Assembly: GCA_013396755.1 (NCBI GenBank)
Contig: VWZF01006828.1
Coordinates: 1,025-65,024 of the forward strand
DNA length: 64,000 nt
Origin: Sclerurus mexicanus
Lineage: Eukaryota > Chordata > Aves > Passeriformes > Furnariidae
Direction: 5' to 3'
Shown here: positions 18,725 through 30,375 of the stretch, in pieces
How positions within the stretch are numbered: position 1 is the first letter of the stretch
Layout of the letters: each line of letters opens with the position of its first letter
Program-made: the position numbers and the translations under genes
The notes under the pieces: model-generated
Seen by the model: the letters and a program-made list of their open reading frames with translations, nothing else
Told to the model about the DNA's origin: nothing
Databases searched by the model: none

Positions 18725-18930
18725 GCTGGGATATCCTGAGCTGGAAGGACCCACCAGGACCATCCAATCCAATCCCCAGCCCTGCACAGCCCCATCCCCA
18801 AGAGTCACCCCCTGTGCCCCAGAGCATCATCCCAACCCTCCTGGAGCTCTGGCAGCCTTGGGGCCGTGCCCACTGCCCTGGGGANATGCCAACCCTGAGG
18901 TCTCCCTCAGTCCCCTTCTCCAGGCTCATC
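18725..18930 (-). mobile_element. CR1 LINE fragment (tgagctggaaggaccc subfamily)
   Basis: Antisense CR1 with tgagctggaaggacccacc, catcccaaccctcctggagc and the gtccccttctccagg boundary. A single ambiguous base lies inside at 18885. The same subfamily appears near 33.7, 34.05 and 55.5 kb. Confidence 0.88.
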
Positions 18931-20120
18931 ATCAGGAACCACCTGTAGTAAGAGTCAACATTTATGAAAACAATGGTGCTGTAATTTCAAAGATTAATGA
19001 CATGAGAGAGTTTCCTGCTGTCCCCTCACAGGCAGCCCAGGTCAGAGGATGAGGGTCCATAACACCATGTACATCCAGGTGCTCCTCCCACATGGATGGA
19101 AACAGTGATCAAAACTGGGCTGAAAGGAGAAAAACAGCCATGAAACATGCCCAGGTTGGATCTGCTGCCACAACCATCACATCAAGGCTGGCTGCCTTCC
19201 CTGTTTGTGTTTGTTTGCTCCCTCTCTTCAAGGCAGTTTGCATTTTCATTGGGGTTCATTTAAGGCTTCTCACTGAAGCCCTTGAGCCTTCATGAGCTGT
19301 GACTGAGGCTTCCCATTAACCCCTTGGACTAACAACCATAATTATCTGGGAAATTCTCTGTTAAAGCCTCCTGGCAATAAATAAATTCAATATAAAACTG
19401 AGTGCAAACTCAAGACCTCCCCAGCACTGGAAATCACATGGAGATTTTTTAATTAATCCCAGAATGAGGACTCAAACCAGCATCTTAATGTTTGATGTCT
19501 CAAAAATTCTGTCTCTGTGGTCAGAGTCTTCCCAAGCCCTGTCCTGCTCCAGGCAGAGATCCCCAAACATCCCTGGGCACGCAGCAGCAGCCAGGTTCTG
19601 TCCTGAATTGTACCAGCCCTGGCCAGGCAACTCCTCTGGTGGGACACCAAAGGACAGCAGACAACCTGCAGACTCAAACAGAATTGCGACTCCATGCAAT
19701 TATTACCATTGAAAAGGAGTTCTTGGGGCTAATTAGCAAAACAGGTGCTGCGAGGCACTTGCAGCAGCATCTCCCCCTGGTTTTCTCTGCAGGAAAAGGA
19801 GGGAACAGAAATATTTACCTTGGTTTCAAGTGGATTAAAAGACTCAAAGGCTGGAAAAAGGAAGGTGTGAGTAGCCTTAAGTTCCATATATGGAATTTTT
19901 GACATTGATTTGTAATGTTTTAATTGTCCCAGAGCGAGGCAATTTGTTCATTTATTCCCATTTTTGTTAAGTTCTGCCAAAACATTTGAAGGGAACATTA
20001 AATAACCTGGATCAAGAACTGGGAATAATGAGGGCAGGCCTTTGAGAGCCAAATGCTGGGAAGTGTGAGCTGCTCACGCGATCAGTTACTTAACCGGAAC
20101 GCACACACAAAGCAGCATTT

Positions 20121-20132
20121 CCACCAGAGGGC
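20121..20132 (+). promoter_or_regulatory. CTCF-like motif
   Basis: CCACCAGAGGGC followed by CC matches 13 of 14 positions of the vertebrate CTCF core CCASYAGRKGGCRS. It lies in a locally GC-rich patch between the 5' end of RPE65 and the 3' end of DEPDC1. Occupancy is unknown; this is a motif call only. Confidence 0.45.
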
Positions 20133-20413
20133 CCGGGCTGGGAGGTGCTGGAGGTGAGCTCGGGCAGTGGAGGCTACAAGGAGCTGCCCCCGGGCGGGGC
20201 AGGGGAGGGACGGCTGCCCTGCAGGAGGGGAGCTCCCCGAGGACACTGCAGCGTCCTTAACACGGGTTCAGTGGGGCTAATGCGGGCTCCTCGCTTATAA
20301 AACCTTCAAAAAGCAAACTGCTATATCCTTAAAGACTTCTAATATGAATAACTATTGGAAAGTTGGTGGGAGTTTAGAGATGAACAGAAACATTTTAGGG
20401 AGGCAGATAATCA

Positions 20414-20419
20414 TTTATT
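20414..20419 (-). terminator. Poly(A) signal candidate of DEPDC1
   Basis: Plus-strand TTTATT (AATAAA on the minus strand) lies about 440 bp downstream of the DEPDC1 stop codon. It would give a 3' UTR of roughly 20395-20859. A second copy at 19951-19956 is a less likely distal alternative. Confidence 0.5.
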
Positions 20420-20859
20420 CATGGTGAACTTCTGGCTCTCCTGGCCCTGAACTCACAGAACTTTTGTTTAAAGACAAATATTTTGAGAACAGAGAAGGCA
20501 CTTAGTCACAACACAAACATTCAAACCTACACAAACTACAACAAATGGCACAAATTCCTGACCAGATGTTAAAAGGTTACAAGTGGCAGGTCATTAGTTT
20601 CCCACAGCAAACCATACATACATTTTTGGTTAACAACAGCTTCATGCTTATTCTCACATTTTCCTACACATAATATATTGTAATAATTTGTAGACGGATA
20701 AATATTTCTCTCTTAAAAGTATCTTCATAAAAAACCAGAAAAGGTATTTTGGCACCTTTGAGCAGCCCATGTAAACATTTCTTCCTTCAGGGAGCGCCCA
20801 CCAATCCCGTGCAGTTCCTCCGGTGCATCCTCGAGACCCGCGGTCCCAGCGTGGCGCCC

Positions 20860-23800
20860 TCAGTCCCGGAGGCTCCGCAGCCGGGCCCTGCCAAGGCTCA
20901 GCAAGGGCTGCCTGAGGGGGGGTTTGCTGGGCAGCAGCTCCGCCTCGCTCTCCATCCGCGGGAACCTGCTCCGGTAGATCTGCGGGTACTCCCTCTGGAA
21001 CTGAGCAAACAGCAGGGCTGGGGTCCCTCTGGGCACACGCAGCAGCCAGGGCTGGGGTCCCTCTGGGCACACACACAGCCAGGGCTGGGGTCCCTCTGGG
21101 CACACACACAGCCAGGGCTGGGGTCCCTCTGGGCACACACAGCCAGGGCTGGGGTCCCTCTGGGCACACGCAGTAGCCAGGGCTGGGGTCCCTCTGGGCA
21201 CACACACAGCCAGGGCTGGGGTCCCTCTGGGCACACGCAGCAGCCCAGGCTCCAGTGTCAGCACCACCGTCCTGCTGGGCCTGGAGTGCTGCCTCCCAGG
21301 AATCCCAGGATCCATGTGTTTTACCCAGCTGGGAGCCAGGATTCCCCAGTTCTGGAGGGCTTTGCCCAGGAAACCTTACCACCCTGATTCCATCGTGTTT
21401 CCATTCCAGCAGATACACAACTATGTGAAAACAGCCAGAATCAGAGAGGTGTTTTGACATTTCACCTGTTCCCCGGGTCAGGCCTTGGGAAGGGATGAGT
21501 AACTAAACACATCTATTACATCTACACAGTAAATACACCTGAACAGCAGCCAAACCTTCCCACTGCTCAGTTCAACCTACCCAGTACCCAGAGCTGAATA
21601 ATCACTGCAAAGGTTGTGATTTACCACACCAGGGCTACCCCAGCTCAAGTGGCAGGACTACAGTGATATGGCTCTGTGAAAAACAAAACTAAACTTTGCT
21701 CACTTTTGGCCCTCACTGCACAAGTTGCTTCTGAACTCTGTGATAACTCATCAAAAATTTAAGTATCTGCTTGAAGTTTCACTGTTAGAACATTTTACTT
21801 TATTTCCTTCCTCCTCTTTTCACCTGCTGCTGTGAATCACATCTTACTGCTCACTTATTCCAAGTTCTAATCAACATAATAAGCTCTTATTTTCATTCAA
21901 GAAGTTTTAATGGTCTTGAACCAAAGTTCAGCCTCACTTTTACAGGCCCAGAAAGTTTCCATAACACACATGAACCTCACTGTGGCAGGAGCTGGAGGAG
22001 GGGCACCAAAAAAACCTCTGAAAAGCTGCTTGTTCAAATTTCAGTCACAAGATTTGCTTAGGAGATTCCAGGACAAGTACAAAACTATTCCATTGGGCAG
22101 AAGGACTTGCCAAAGGTTTTCTGCAAAAGAAAAACCCCTCCAGGATTAAATCCTGCCAGAACTGCTGTGTTTTTGCTTTCGTATTAGGCAAGATATTAGC
22201 AGGCCAGAGAAGTGCAAGATAATCTTGGGGAATAAAAATGTTATAAAACACAAAGCCAAGGCCACAAAAAAACCTAACATTTCAGGATTGTGAACAAATA
22301 GAGAGCTTGGTCTCTTAAAGCAAAAAGTTACTGCTTTTAACACCTACTGACTTTAAGCCACCTCTGCTATGTTAATGCTGACTTGTATGGCCAGTGCAGC
22401 CGAGGGAAGCAGGCTGTAATTCCAGCAGGGACGGTTAATGGAGAGCAGGATCTCAGAGGAACTTGCCACTGGTTTTAAACCATTGTTTGAACCCCTCTGC
22501 TGCCAGACAGTCACGGGCTGGATTAGCATGGAATGGGTTAGTTGGCAGGGACCTCAAAGCCCACCCAGTCCCACCCCCTGCCATGGGCAGGGACACCTTC
22601 CACTGTCCCATGTTGCTCCAAGCCCCGTCCAACCTGGCCTTGGACACTTCCAGGGATCCAGGGGCAGCCACAGCTTCTCTGGGCACCCTGTGCCAGGGCC
22701 TGCCCACCCTCCCAGCCAGCAATTCCTTCCCAATATCCCATCCATCCCTGTCCTCTGGCAGTGGGAAGCCACTCCCAGTGTCCTGTCCCTCCAGGCCTTG
22801 TCCCCAGTCCCTCTCCAGCTCTCCTGGAGCCCCTTTAGGCCCTGCAAGGGGCTCTCAGGTGTCCCTGGAGCCTTCTCTTCTCCAGGCTGGATGCTGACAT
22901 CTCTCCCAGCCCTGCACCATAGGATTCAGTATGAGAAACCACCTTTAAAATCCCAACCAGAGCACCCAAAACATCCAATAATTCTGCACACACATTTCTC
23001 ACCACACATCCTGCTCCTCTTCTGCCCCAGGCTCTGGTGACTGAGGCCTTCCCTCACAAAGGCACTTCAGAAGCAGATGAAATACCCATCAAGTTCTCAC
23101 CTGTTTTAGCTTTTTCTTTTTGTCCTTCACAGACAAGTTTTCATCCTTGATAATGTTCTCCAAGAGCTCGGCCACTGCAGCTTGAGAGGTAGAAACCTTT
23201 TGTTCCTCAAACTCCTGAGGAGTGATTTGTTTGCAGTAGGAATATGTTGGCAATACGGCACAAATTTCTTCCTTGGGACATTCACACTGGAAGAAAAAAG
23301 GGGTGTGTAAATCCCCAACTGATCCTGCACCACTGGAGTAGGAAAGTACCCCACAAACATCCACACCCTCTAGCTTACAGTGGCATCTGAAGATGTAAAA
23401 CATTGGAACATAATTAGTGTCTATACACTGAAAACATCCTGGTGTTATAGTTGCATTTTTCCCTCCCACCTTCAGAACTAGCACATGGATTTAAGTTGCC
23501 CTGGTGCCACCCACCTGAGCCATCCTCACAGCCTGCAGATGGTCCTGCACAGCCACCTGCAGGTGGGTTGGCACTTGGAATATTTCCTGCTGATGGTCCA
23601 TCAGAAATGAAACCAGTCGAGTGGAAAGCAGCTCACCCAGGTCCTCCTCCTCTGCACAGCGCAGCACACAGCGGGAAAACGTCTGGATCAGCTGGGGGAG
23701 CCCAGGAGAGCAGTCAGGACACTCAGCTGAGCATTCACCTGCCTTCTCCCCACTCTGCACAGCGCCGCAACTAATTCTGCAAACCACTTCTCATTGCCAT

Positions 23801-26800
23801 TTTTCTTGCCTGCCCCAAGGGTCAGGCAAGGAGGGAAACTGGTTTCAGGTTTTTCCTCAGCTGAATTAAAGTGGCTTCTTATGACATTTGACTTGCACTT
23901 GTTTTCAACTGAACAGCACTTTAAGAAATACTTTAAGTAGTAAGAAGTATTAACCTATAGAAAAATGTACATCTTTACAGAATTGTAGAATAGAATCCCA
24001 GACTGCTTTAACTGGAGGGGACCTCAAAGCCCACCCAGTGCCACCCCTGCCACGGGCGGGGACACCTCCCACCAGCCCAGGGTGCTCCAAGCCCCGTCCA
24101 ACCTGGCCTGGGACACTTCCAGGGATCCAGGGGCAGCCACAGCTGTACATGGCAGATAGGTGAGAAATCAGACTAAACAACTCTTTAAGAGGTGATTTCC
24201 CTTCTTCTCCCAGATTAAACAAAAGCAATGTGAACACTTGGAGTGACTCAGGATGGAGAACAGGAAGCGCCTGTTTGGGTCAGCTTTCCATGGATACTCT
24301 GGAGCAGAGCAATCTGCCCATCAGCACCGGCAGCAGCCTGGGCTGGCGGTGCCAGCGTCACTGCCTCGGCAGTGGCACTGCAGCTGGCTCTCACCAGGGC
24401 CCTGGTGCCCACGGCGTGGTGCAGCGGGGGCATGGCCACGTTGCCACTGATGCGGGCCATCATGCGCAGCAGCAGCTGGAGCCTCCTGCGGTTCGGGGGC
24501 GGCAGCAGCAAACAGCAGATCTGCAGGGCTGCCACAGCGATCCTCTCCACGTGAGGCTGCAGGAGACCTGCAAGGCAATTCCACACAGCTGCCATTACGG
24601 TCTGAACCAACCTCCAGCAGGCTTTGTGTCAGCACAAGTGCCTTATTCCCCCAAGATGACTGTCAGTGTCTCAGGGAAATCTGCTGTAACGCAGCAAATA
24701 GTGTAAAGCCCTTGGCTGGCGTGGTCACCTTCAGCTACTTCATTAGGGTTAACTGCTGGGGCAATTGAGACCGTAACGCAGTTAAGGAAGGGCACTAATG
24801 TTATTCCCAGAAAATGTGATTCCCAGACCAGAAAAACACATCACCTCCAACAGACAGGTCTGTGCAGATTCCCTGCCTGCCTCAGTGTCTGGGGCAGGAT
24901 CTCTCAGCACTTACCTGAGCAGAAAGGTCAATCACAGACATCAACTCATACTCCAAAGACATTACGTGCTACTGTTTGTTAGCAGAGCTACAGCAATTCA
25001 AAAAATGCCATTCAGCGAGCAGATTTGTTTCTTAAAACCCCCCAAATCCACGTCCTATGCACGTGCACAAACCTAGCAGCAGTGGCAGAGGTGGAGGAAG
25101 CAGAGATTAGTCAGGCCACACAACAAGCAGTACAACATGCTGTAGAAAGCCATCTTACTTTGCGTGCCAGTCAACACACAAGGGGAGGGGGTGAAAGAGC
25201 ATTCTGAGAGTTCTGTGCTGCTTCTGCAGAGCCTCTTTTGGATGGTGATTTCAGAGCCCTCCGTCCTGACGTGCACTGAAGCTGCCACCCCAGGGGCAGT
25301 TGGGTTTCCTTGCCCACAGAGCTGAGCCCTCGGCTTTACTGTGATCTCAGCAATGGGTCTGTTAATGGCTGTGCAGCTCCTGGAGTTCCTCTTGCCCAGG
25401 GCACTGAGGGAGCAGTGCATCTGCTTCTGCCCCCGAGTGCCAGCCGGCAGGGCTGAGGCTGACACCCTGCTGCTGCCCTGGCTTTGTGCCTGCCTGCTGT
25501 CAGCACAGCCCAGCTCCAGCACCGACTGCTTTCCAGGTCTCCCGCGGGAGTTCACGGCGCTTCCCCCCGGGGAGTCACATCCTCCTTTACTACACACACT
25601 TGAAGGAGCGGCTCCAATCCTTTCCAGGGAGTAACACCTTGTCCTAAATGCTCCAGGGGGATCTTGTTCCTTCCTGAGACCTGCAAGATTCTGACAGCTC
25701 CCTCCCATCAGAGGACCAGCACTGCCCTGCTGACGTGTCAGTTTATGTTGCTGCCATTTCTTTGGGTGCTGGTTTTGGACGGTCAGCTCCTCCAAACAAA
25801 ACCTCCTGGAACCTTCATCTTTCTTTTTCCTGTCAGGCTCTTTGTGGATCAGGCTTAGGAGAAGACACTCAGTTGACTTGAAAGAGTTCAAGTGAGGGGT
25901 TTTTGAAGGCTGGGAGTCACATTTCTCATCTCGGACAGAACGTTTTCCACTGCACAGATCTGGAATTGTGATGTAGCCACACATAACTATTAGAAAATTA
26001 AATAGAAGTTAAGATGCAAATGCTGTGAAAAGGAACCAGTTCTTAAAGCTGGTACCTGGGCAGAGAATGTAACAAAGGTAAGACATTAAATTTACAGCTG
26101 ACTGTTAGTAAAACCTGAGAATAATTTAGCTCAGTCCAAAGGCAATTTAACAAGATAATTGCAACCAACATGCAAGAATTAAAAAGGTAACACATTGCAA
26201 TAGTGAGGACAGACAGAACAAGCTGCATTAAGTTACTGAATATTTAGAATGTGAGCTCAGACAGCAATTTAAATAGAAAACCATGAGACAGAACTACATA
26301 ACAGCATGAGAGCAGTGATGATGCTCCTCAGATTGGAGCTGCCACTGAGATTAGGGGCCAAGTTCTGTGTCAATCACAGGTTTGTGTCCCAGCTGATACA
26401 AACTTACCGCTTCACTGATTCTTTCTAAATTCATACGTACCTAAAACATTAACAAAAGGTTCATAGTACTCAAAAGTAAGTAATGGCTCAGGGAGACTGA
26501 GAAAATAATCAGCAACTGTTCTGAACACGTCCCGTTCAAACCCACTGTAGGTTGCTTGGCTCATGTCGTTGTTTCTGGGCCCTGAAAGGAGGTGAAGACA
26601 GGAAACTCACAAAAAAATTCACACTCCCATTATAAAAGACATTTTTGAAAATCAGAATAAGTTGTTGTGTCATAAGAAAACGTCCGTAGTACACAAATAT
26701 TGTGTTTAGTATCATTTGTATGCAAAAAGTGTAAGATAATTCTGTGTAACCTCCCCAGAGTTGTGCTCAGTTTCAACGAGCAAGAAAATATATAAATAAA

Positions 26801-29800
26801 TCGTTATGGTCTTTGTAAGTTTCTCAGAAAAATAACAAACTTAGTATTATCCTTCATTTCCACAGGACAGTAATCCCAGTTCCAGTTCCTAGAGCAAGAG
26901 CAAACTCATGTTATAACCAGCACATGGAAAGAGAGCTCATTCTCTCTGATGTCATTTGAGACACTCACCTAACTAATTTATAGGTGACTGTTAGAAAGCC
27001 TAAGAAAATTGACCTCCCCAGTTCAATATGAAATGTAGGAAGTGCTTTGGTCCAGCTCAGAGCCGGTGACTGGATCAAACTGCATTAGAGGAAACCACAC
27101 ACGGGTTTCACCCAGTTTCCAAACTGAAACATCCCAGCTGATATTCACACACGTCAATATTTACTTTCAACTCCCAAAATAGGTTTCTGGAACTTAAAAT
27201 CTCTTCAGTGACTTACAGTAAGCGAGGCACTTCATAGCTGACAGCACCCAGTGAGGGAGGTCCTCTAAAATATAAATAAACAAGCACATTATTTATACAT
27301 AAGCCCACAGACTTAATGACTAATACAAATAATGGCACACATGTATTAAATAGCACCTTAAAAAGCAAAAGAGAGAACTTAGAGTTAATTTTAAATATTG
27401 CTACGCATGTAATTTTGACAGGACAAGGGGGAATGGCTTTAAGTTGAAGGAAGGCAGGGTTAGATTACATATTAAGAAGAAATTCCTCCCTGGGAGGGTG
27501 GGCAGGGACTGGCACAGGTTGGGCAGAGAAGCTGTGGCTGCCCCTGGATCCCTGGGAGTATCCAAGGCCAGGTTGGACAGGGCTGGATGACCTTTAAGGT
27601 CCCTCCCAACCCAAACCAGTCCGTCACAAAGACTGAACACAATACACCTTCAAACCTTGTGGTCAAGCACACTGGACCCTACTGTGGTTTGGGAAAAAGG
27701 TGTAAAGGAGAGACCATGAAATACAATAACTGTTGTTGCAATCACACCCTGCAGCATCACGCTCAGGCAAACCCAGCCCACCTGACTTGTCGTGCAGAAC
27801 CACCACGCCGTGCCTGCTGGTGCTGCTCACGTTGTGCACGATGTGCTCAGGGACCAGCTGCGTGGGCTGCAGAAGCCCCTCCAGCGACGGCAGGCCCAGG
27901 ATGCTCTGCAGGCTGTGGGCAGCAAGAGCAGGGCACGCCTCAGAGGTGTGCAGGGGAAGGAAACCCAGGGCTGGCCTCAGCTATTCACAAACAGGGGCTG
28001 ACCAGCTCATCTGCTGTTTAATGGACTCTCACTCCCAGCAGGACGTGCTTTCCCTGGGACAACAGCAGCAATTACTAAGGAAGGGCACCTGTGGCACTCG
28101 AAATACACTTCAGTAACAGCAAATAACCAAAGATGGCTTAAATGTAACAACCCAACGTAAACAAACACATTGGGAAGCTTATGTAGACAACTGTCAGTAA
28201 AACCATTCAGCTTAAAAGGTTGACTGGGCTATTTCACCCCCAAAGCACTTACATGGGAAGGTTCTATTTATATTTGATTACTTACTGGATCAGAACGATG
28301 TTTCTCCAAGTTTCGTGCACATATTCCTGGCTTATTTCCTTCCTTGGTAGCGTGTCTTCCTTGTTTTCTTTTATTACATCAGGTTTGGTTTTTTCCAGGT
28401 TTTCCTGAAAATGAGTGTTTATACTGTGAGGACTCTTAAGATAATTCAAAATCAAGTAAAAACTGGAACCATAACACATTCCGTGGAACAATAAATTCCA
28501 CGTGATCCAGGGAATAACCTTCAGCACTGAAGTGTAAGCAAACAACTAAAAACGGCAAAGAGGACACTGGAAGAGGATGTGATCAATCCCCAAACCACCA
28601 ATTTAAAAGGGAGAAACATCTCACATCCAAATGTGTTTGTAAGTGAATTATCCTCCTTCAGAAGTGGACTCTAAATGCAGAATTTATGCACACACACATC
28701 TCAAATGAATAAAGGGCCAAACACACATTCCACTTCTTTAAAGAAGCTGACCAGTTAATTGATTTGCATATTTTATTTCTCCCTTAAAGAAGATATTACA
28801 TTTCAAACAGGACATACTGTGCAGACCATTTCTAGAACTGCACCTTCCAGCACTCCCAGTACTTCCAGACAAAAAGAAAACCCTTCCACATCAATTCATT
28901 TCTTAATATTTCCTATTTCTTAACTACCAAATTATCTCTCAAGCTGGAAGGGAAGATGCCACAACAGAACAGTGCCACTAAAAGCTGACTGCTTCTAATT
29001 TTGTTTTTAAAGAATGAAGACAACACAACTGCAATTAAGTAAGAAACAGAAGTTATTACCAGAGACTGCAGTGACTCCTGTTTTTTCAAAGTCCTCTTGG
29101 ATAAATGGGGCAGTTTAAAAAGCTTTCCTTTGTCAGTAGGGATGTTTTCTGAGTTCTCTCTTGACGGGCTTGGGGGAGGTTTAACTGGAGATGTTGAAGG
29201 AAATCTGTAATGGGTGGGACAGACGAGTGAAATACATGTAGGATAGAGTAGAAGTAAAATAAGTTACTTAACCAAAGCAACACCCTGTGATTTCACATCA
29301 GTGTGGCTCCATAAGGTTCTGAAGGGATTCAGGAAAATAAGGAGAACACTGATTTTTTTTCTTTCTTTATCGTATGATAAATTAGCTTTGGGCCATTTTT
29401 CTTGGTGCCAAAGTCAAGCTGAAGATGCTCAGATGCTTACAGAGCACTGCGCCCCGAATTTGAGAAGTGAGGGCCATTAACACCTTTAATTTCAGAGCTG
29501 TTCGGCTCCGTTTCCCACTCGGACTTTCCGCAAAAGGTACGGGAGAACAAACACGGCAGGGAGCTACCCCGGAGCGCCCCGGCCGCCCTCCCCAGCCCCG
29601 GGGCGCTGCGGTGTCCCGGCGGCACAGCCCAGCGCACCTGTAGAGCGCCCCGTCGCGGCCCGGGCTGTCGCGGCCCCAGCGGCCGTGGATGTCCTCGATG
29701 ACGTGGCTCTGCAGGAACTTGCCGAGCAGCCGCCGCGCCTGCTCCGCGCTCACCTCGCCGCCCAGCCGGTCGCGCAGCTCCCGCCGCAGCCAGCGCCGCG

Positions 29801-30234
29801 CCTCGCCCGCNNNNNNNNNNNNNNNNNNNNNNNNNNNNNNNNNNNNNNNNNNNNNNNNNNNNNNNNNNNNNNNNNNNNNNNNNNNNNNNNNNNNNNNNNN
29901 NNNNNNNNNNNNNNNNNNNNTATCGTGACAGCAGGCACAGGGGAGGGGGGGATGTGCGTGTCCCAGGGCACCCGCATGTCGCGACAGCAGCCCCGACGGG
30001 CAGGGCCAGCTCCCGTCCCCCGGGGTGACCCGCCAGCCCCCCCACACACCCACACCCGGCCGCGCTCCCCTCCGCGGGGCTCACCAGGCGTGTGGCGCCG
30101 TACGGCCCCTCGTACGGACCCGGCCCTCGGTCCGGTCCCGGCCCCGGTCCCGGCCCTGGCCCCTGGTCCGGTTCCGGTCCCTGTCCCTGTCCCTGCCCTC
30201 GGTCCCGTCCCTGTCCCGGTCCCGGCCCGGCCAT
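20860..30234 (-). CDS. DEPDC1: DEPDC1 (DEP and RhoGAP-like domains; one exon interrupted by an assembly gap)
   Basis: Twelve exons in transcript order: 30085-30234, 29638-29810 (5' part lost in N gap), 29060-29204, 28286-28404, 27782-27912, 27217-27264, 26441-26581, 25159-25986, 24395-24567, 23515-23691, 23101-23286 and 20860-21000 (stop 20860-20862). All visible junctions are GT-AG and phase-matched; the product would be about 830 residues (human 811). Exon 2 carries the DEP domain C-terminal part (KFLQSHVIEDIHGRWG). Exons 5-8 hold the RhoGAP-like region (LQSILGLPSLE, LPHWVLSAMKCLA, FERDVFRTVADYFLSLPEP). The large exon 8 is mostly disordered and contains FKSTECLLLSL. Exons 9-12 encode the conserved C-terminal part (LQICCLLLPPPNRR, TFSRCVLRCAEEEDL, SQAAVAELLENIIK). 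In mammals DEPDC1 is a mitotic, G2/M-expressed protein and a ZNF224 partner in repression. The N-terminus is extended by Gly/Pro repeats relative to human. Confidence 0.96.
21013..21246. repeat. Minisatellite, 31-34-bp unit, about 7 copies
   Basis: The core cagggctggggtccctctgg followed by gcaca and (CA)n or cgcagcag recurs at 21013, 21047, 21080, 21113, 21144, 21178 and 21211, with the unit length varying by the number of CA steps. It lies in the last intron of DEPDC1, starting 13 bp upstream of the last-exon acceptor on the minus strand. Minus-strand frames across it encode repeats around PEGPQPW or PRGTPAL. Confidence 0.92.
22525..22892 (-). mobile_element. CR1 LINE 3' fragment
   Basis: Antisense CR1 with atgggttagttggcaggga, the ctgccatgggcagggacac hairpin, ttctctgggcaccctgtgcc, and gctctcctggagccccttta through gccttctcttctccagg. 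It is in DEPDC1 intron 11, in sense orientation relative to the gene. Confidence 0.92.
23983..24146 (-). mobile_element. CR1 LINE 3' fragment
   Basis: Antisense CR1 with a terminal tgtagaatagaatccca remnant, ggaggggacctcaaagccc and gtccaacctggcctgggac. It is in DEPDC1 intron 9. Confidence 0.9.
27416..27628 (+). mobile_element. CR1 LINE 3' fragment
   Basis: Sense CR1 with ttaagaagaaattcctccct, ggttgggcagagaagctgtg and ggtccctcccaacccaaacc. An internal deletion removes the hairpin block between ttggacagggc and tggatgacc. It is in DEPDC1 intron 5, antisense to the gene. Confidence 0.9.
29811..29920. other. Assembly gap (110 N) inside DEPDC1 exon 2
   Basis: The run of N removes the acceptor and the first part of the DEP-domain exon. 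By comparison with the human protein about 29 residues between the ATRL end of exon 1 and AGEA at the gap edge are missing. That is roughly 90 bases plus the acceptor, so the gap size is plausible and no frameshift need be inferred. Confidence 0.95.
30085..30234 (-). repeat. Gly/Pro-coding degenerate hexamer repeats in DEPDC1 exon 1
   Basis: Plus-strand units such as ccggtccc, ccctgtcc and ccggccct alternate through exon 1, encoding a GQGQGQG, PGPGPGPGP tract between Met1 and the conserved GPYGATRL end of the exon. Human DEPDC1 has only about 16 residues in this exon; here there are 50. Confidence 0.85.
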
Positions 30235-30267
30235 GGCCGCCCCGCCCCGCCCCAACGGTCGCCGCCG

Positions 30268-30295
30268 TTCGAATGCGGCGCCGGCCGCGGATTGG
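30268..30295 (-). promoter_or_regulatory. CHR-like element and CCAAT box of DEPDC1
   Basis: TTCGAA at 30268-30273 fits the CHR consensus TTYGAA about 35 bp upstream of the ATG. CCAAT on the minus strand (attgg, 30291-30295) lies 17 bp further upstream. CHR plus NF-Y sites are the signature of DREAM/MMB-controlled G2/M genes, which suits DEPDC1. Short motifs, so this is inference. Confidence 0.45.
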
Positions 30296-30304
30296 GCGAG
30301 CCGG

Positions 30305-30314
30305 GTCACGTGAC
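30305..30314. promoter_or_regulatory. Palindromic E-box GTCACGTGAC
   Basis: A perfect 10-bp palindrome with a CACGTG core, the preferred context of USF and MiT/TFE factors, about 75 bp upstream of the DEPDC1 ATG and within its CpG island. Confidence 0.5.
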
Positions 30315-30375
30315 GCGCGAGGGGACGGGGCCGCGGGTTCGAGTCCCGCCCGGCACCCTCGCGGTGTTAATTGCC

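Larger units (their letters stand above)
18444..20390. other. Intergenic region between RPE65 and DEPDC1
   Basis: About 2 kb between the RPE65 promoter and the DEPDC1 3' UTR. It holds one antisense CR1 fragment (18725-18930), AT-rich sequence at 19.0-20.1 kb without a convincing open frame, and a GC-rich patch at 20.1-20.3 kb carrying a CTCF-like motif. No gene is visible. Confidence 0.7.

Noticed and set aside
20654..21460. 268-codon minus-strand open frame
   Set aside because: Its length comes from the minisatellite, and it crosses DEPDC1 exon 12 in the wrong frame. The true frame is described separately.
30330..30360. tRNA gene
   Set aside because: A perfect T-arm and B-box exist, but there is no A-box, anticodon arm or pairing acceptor stem in the preceding 75 bases.
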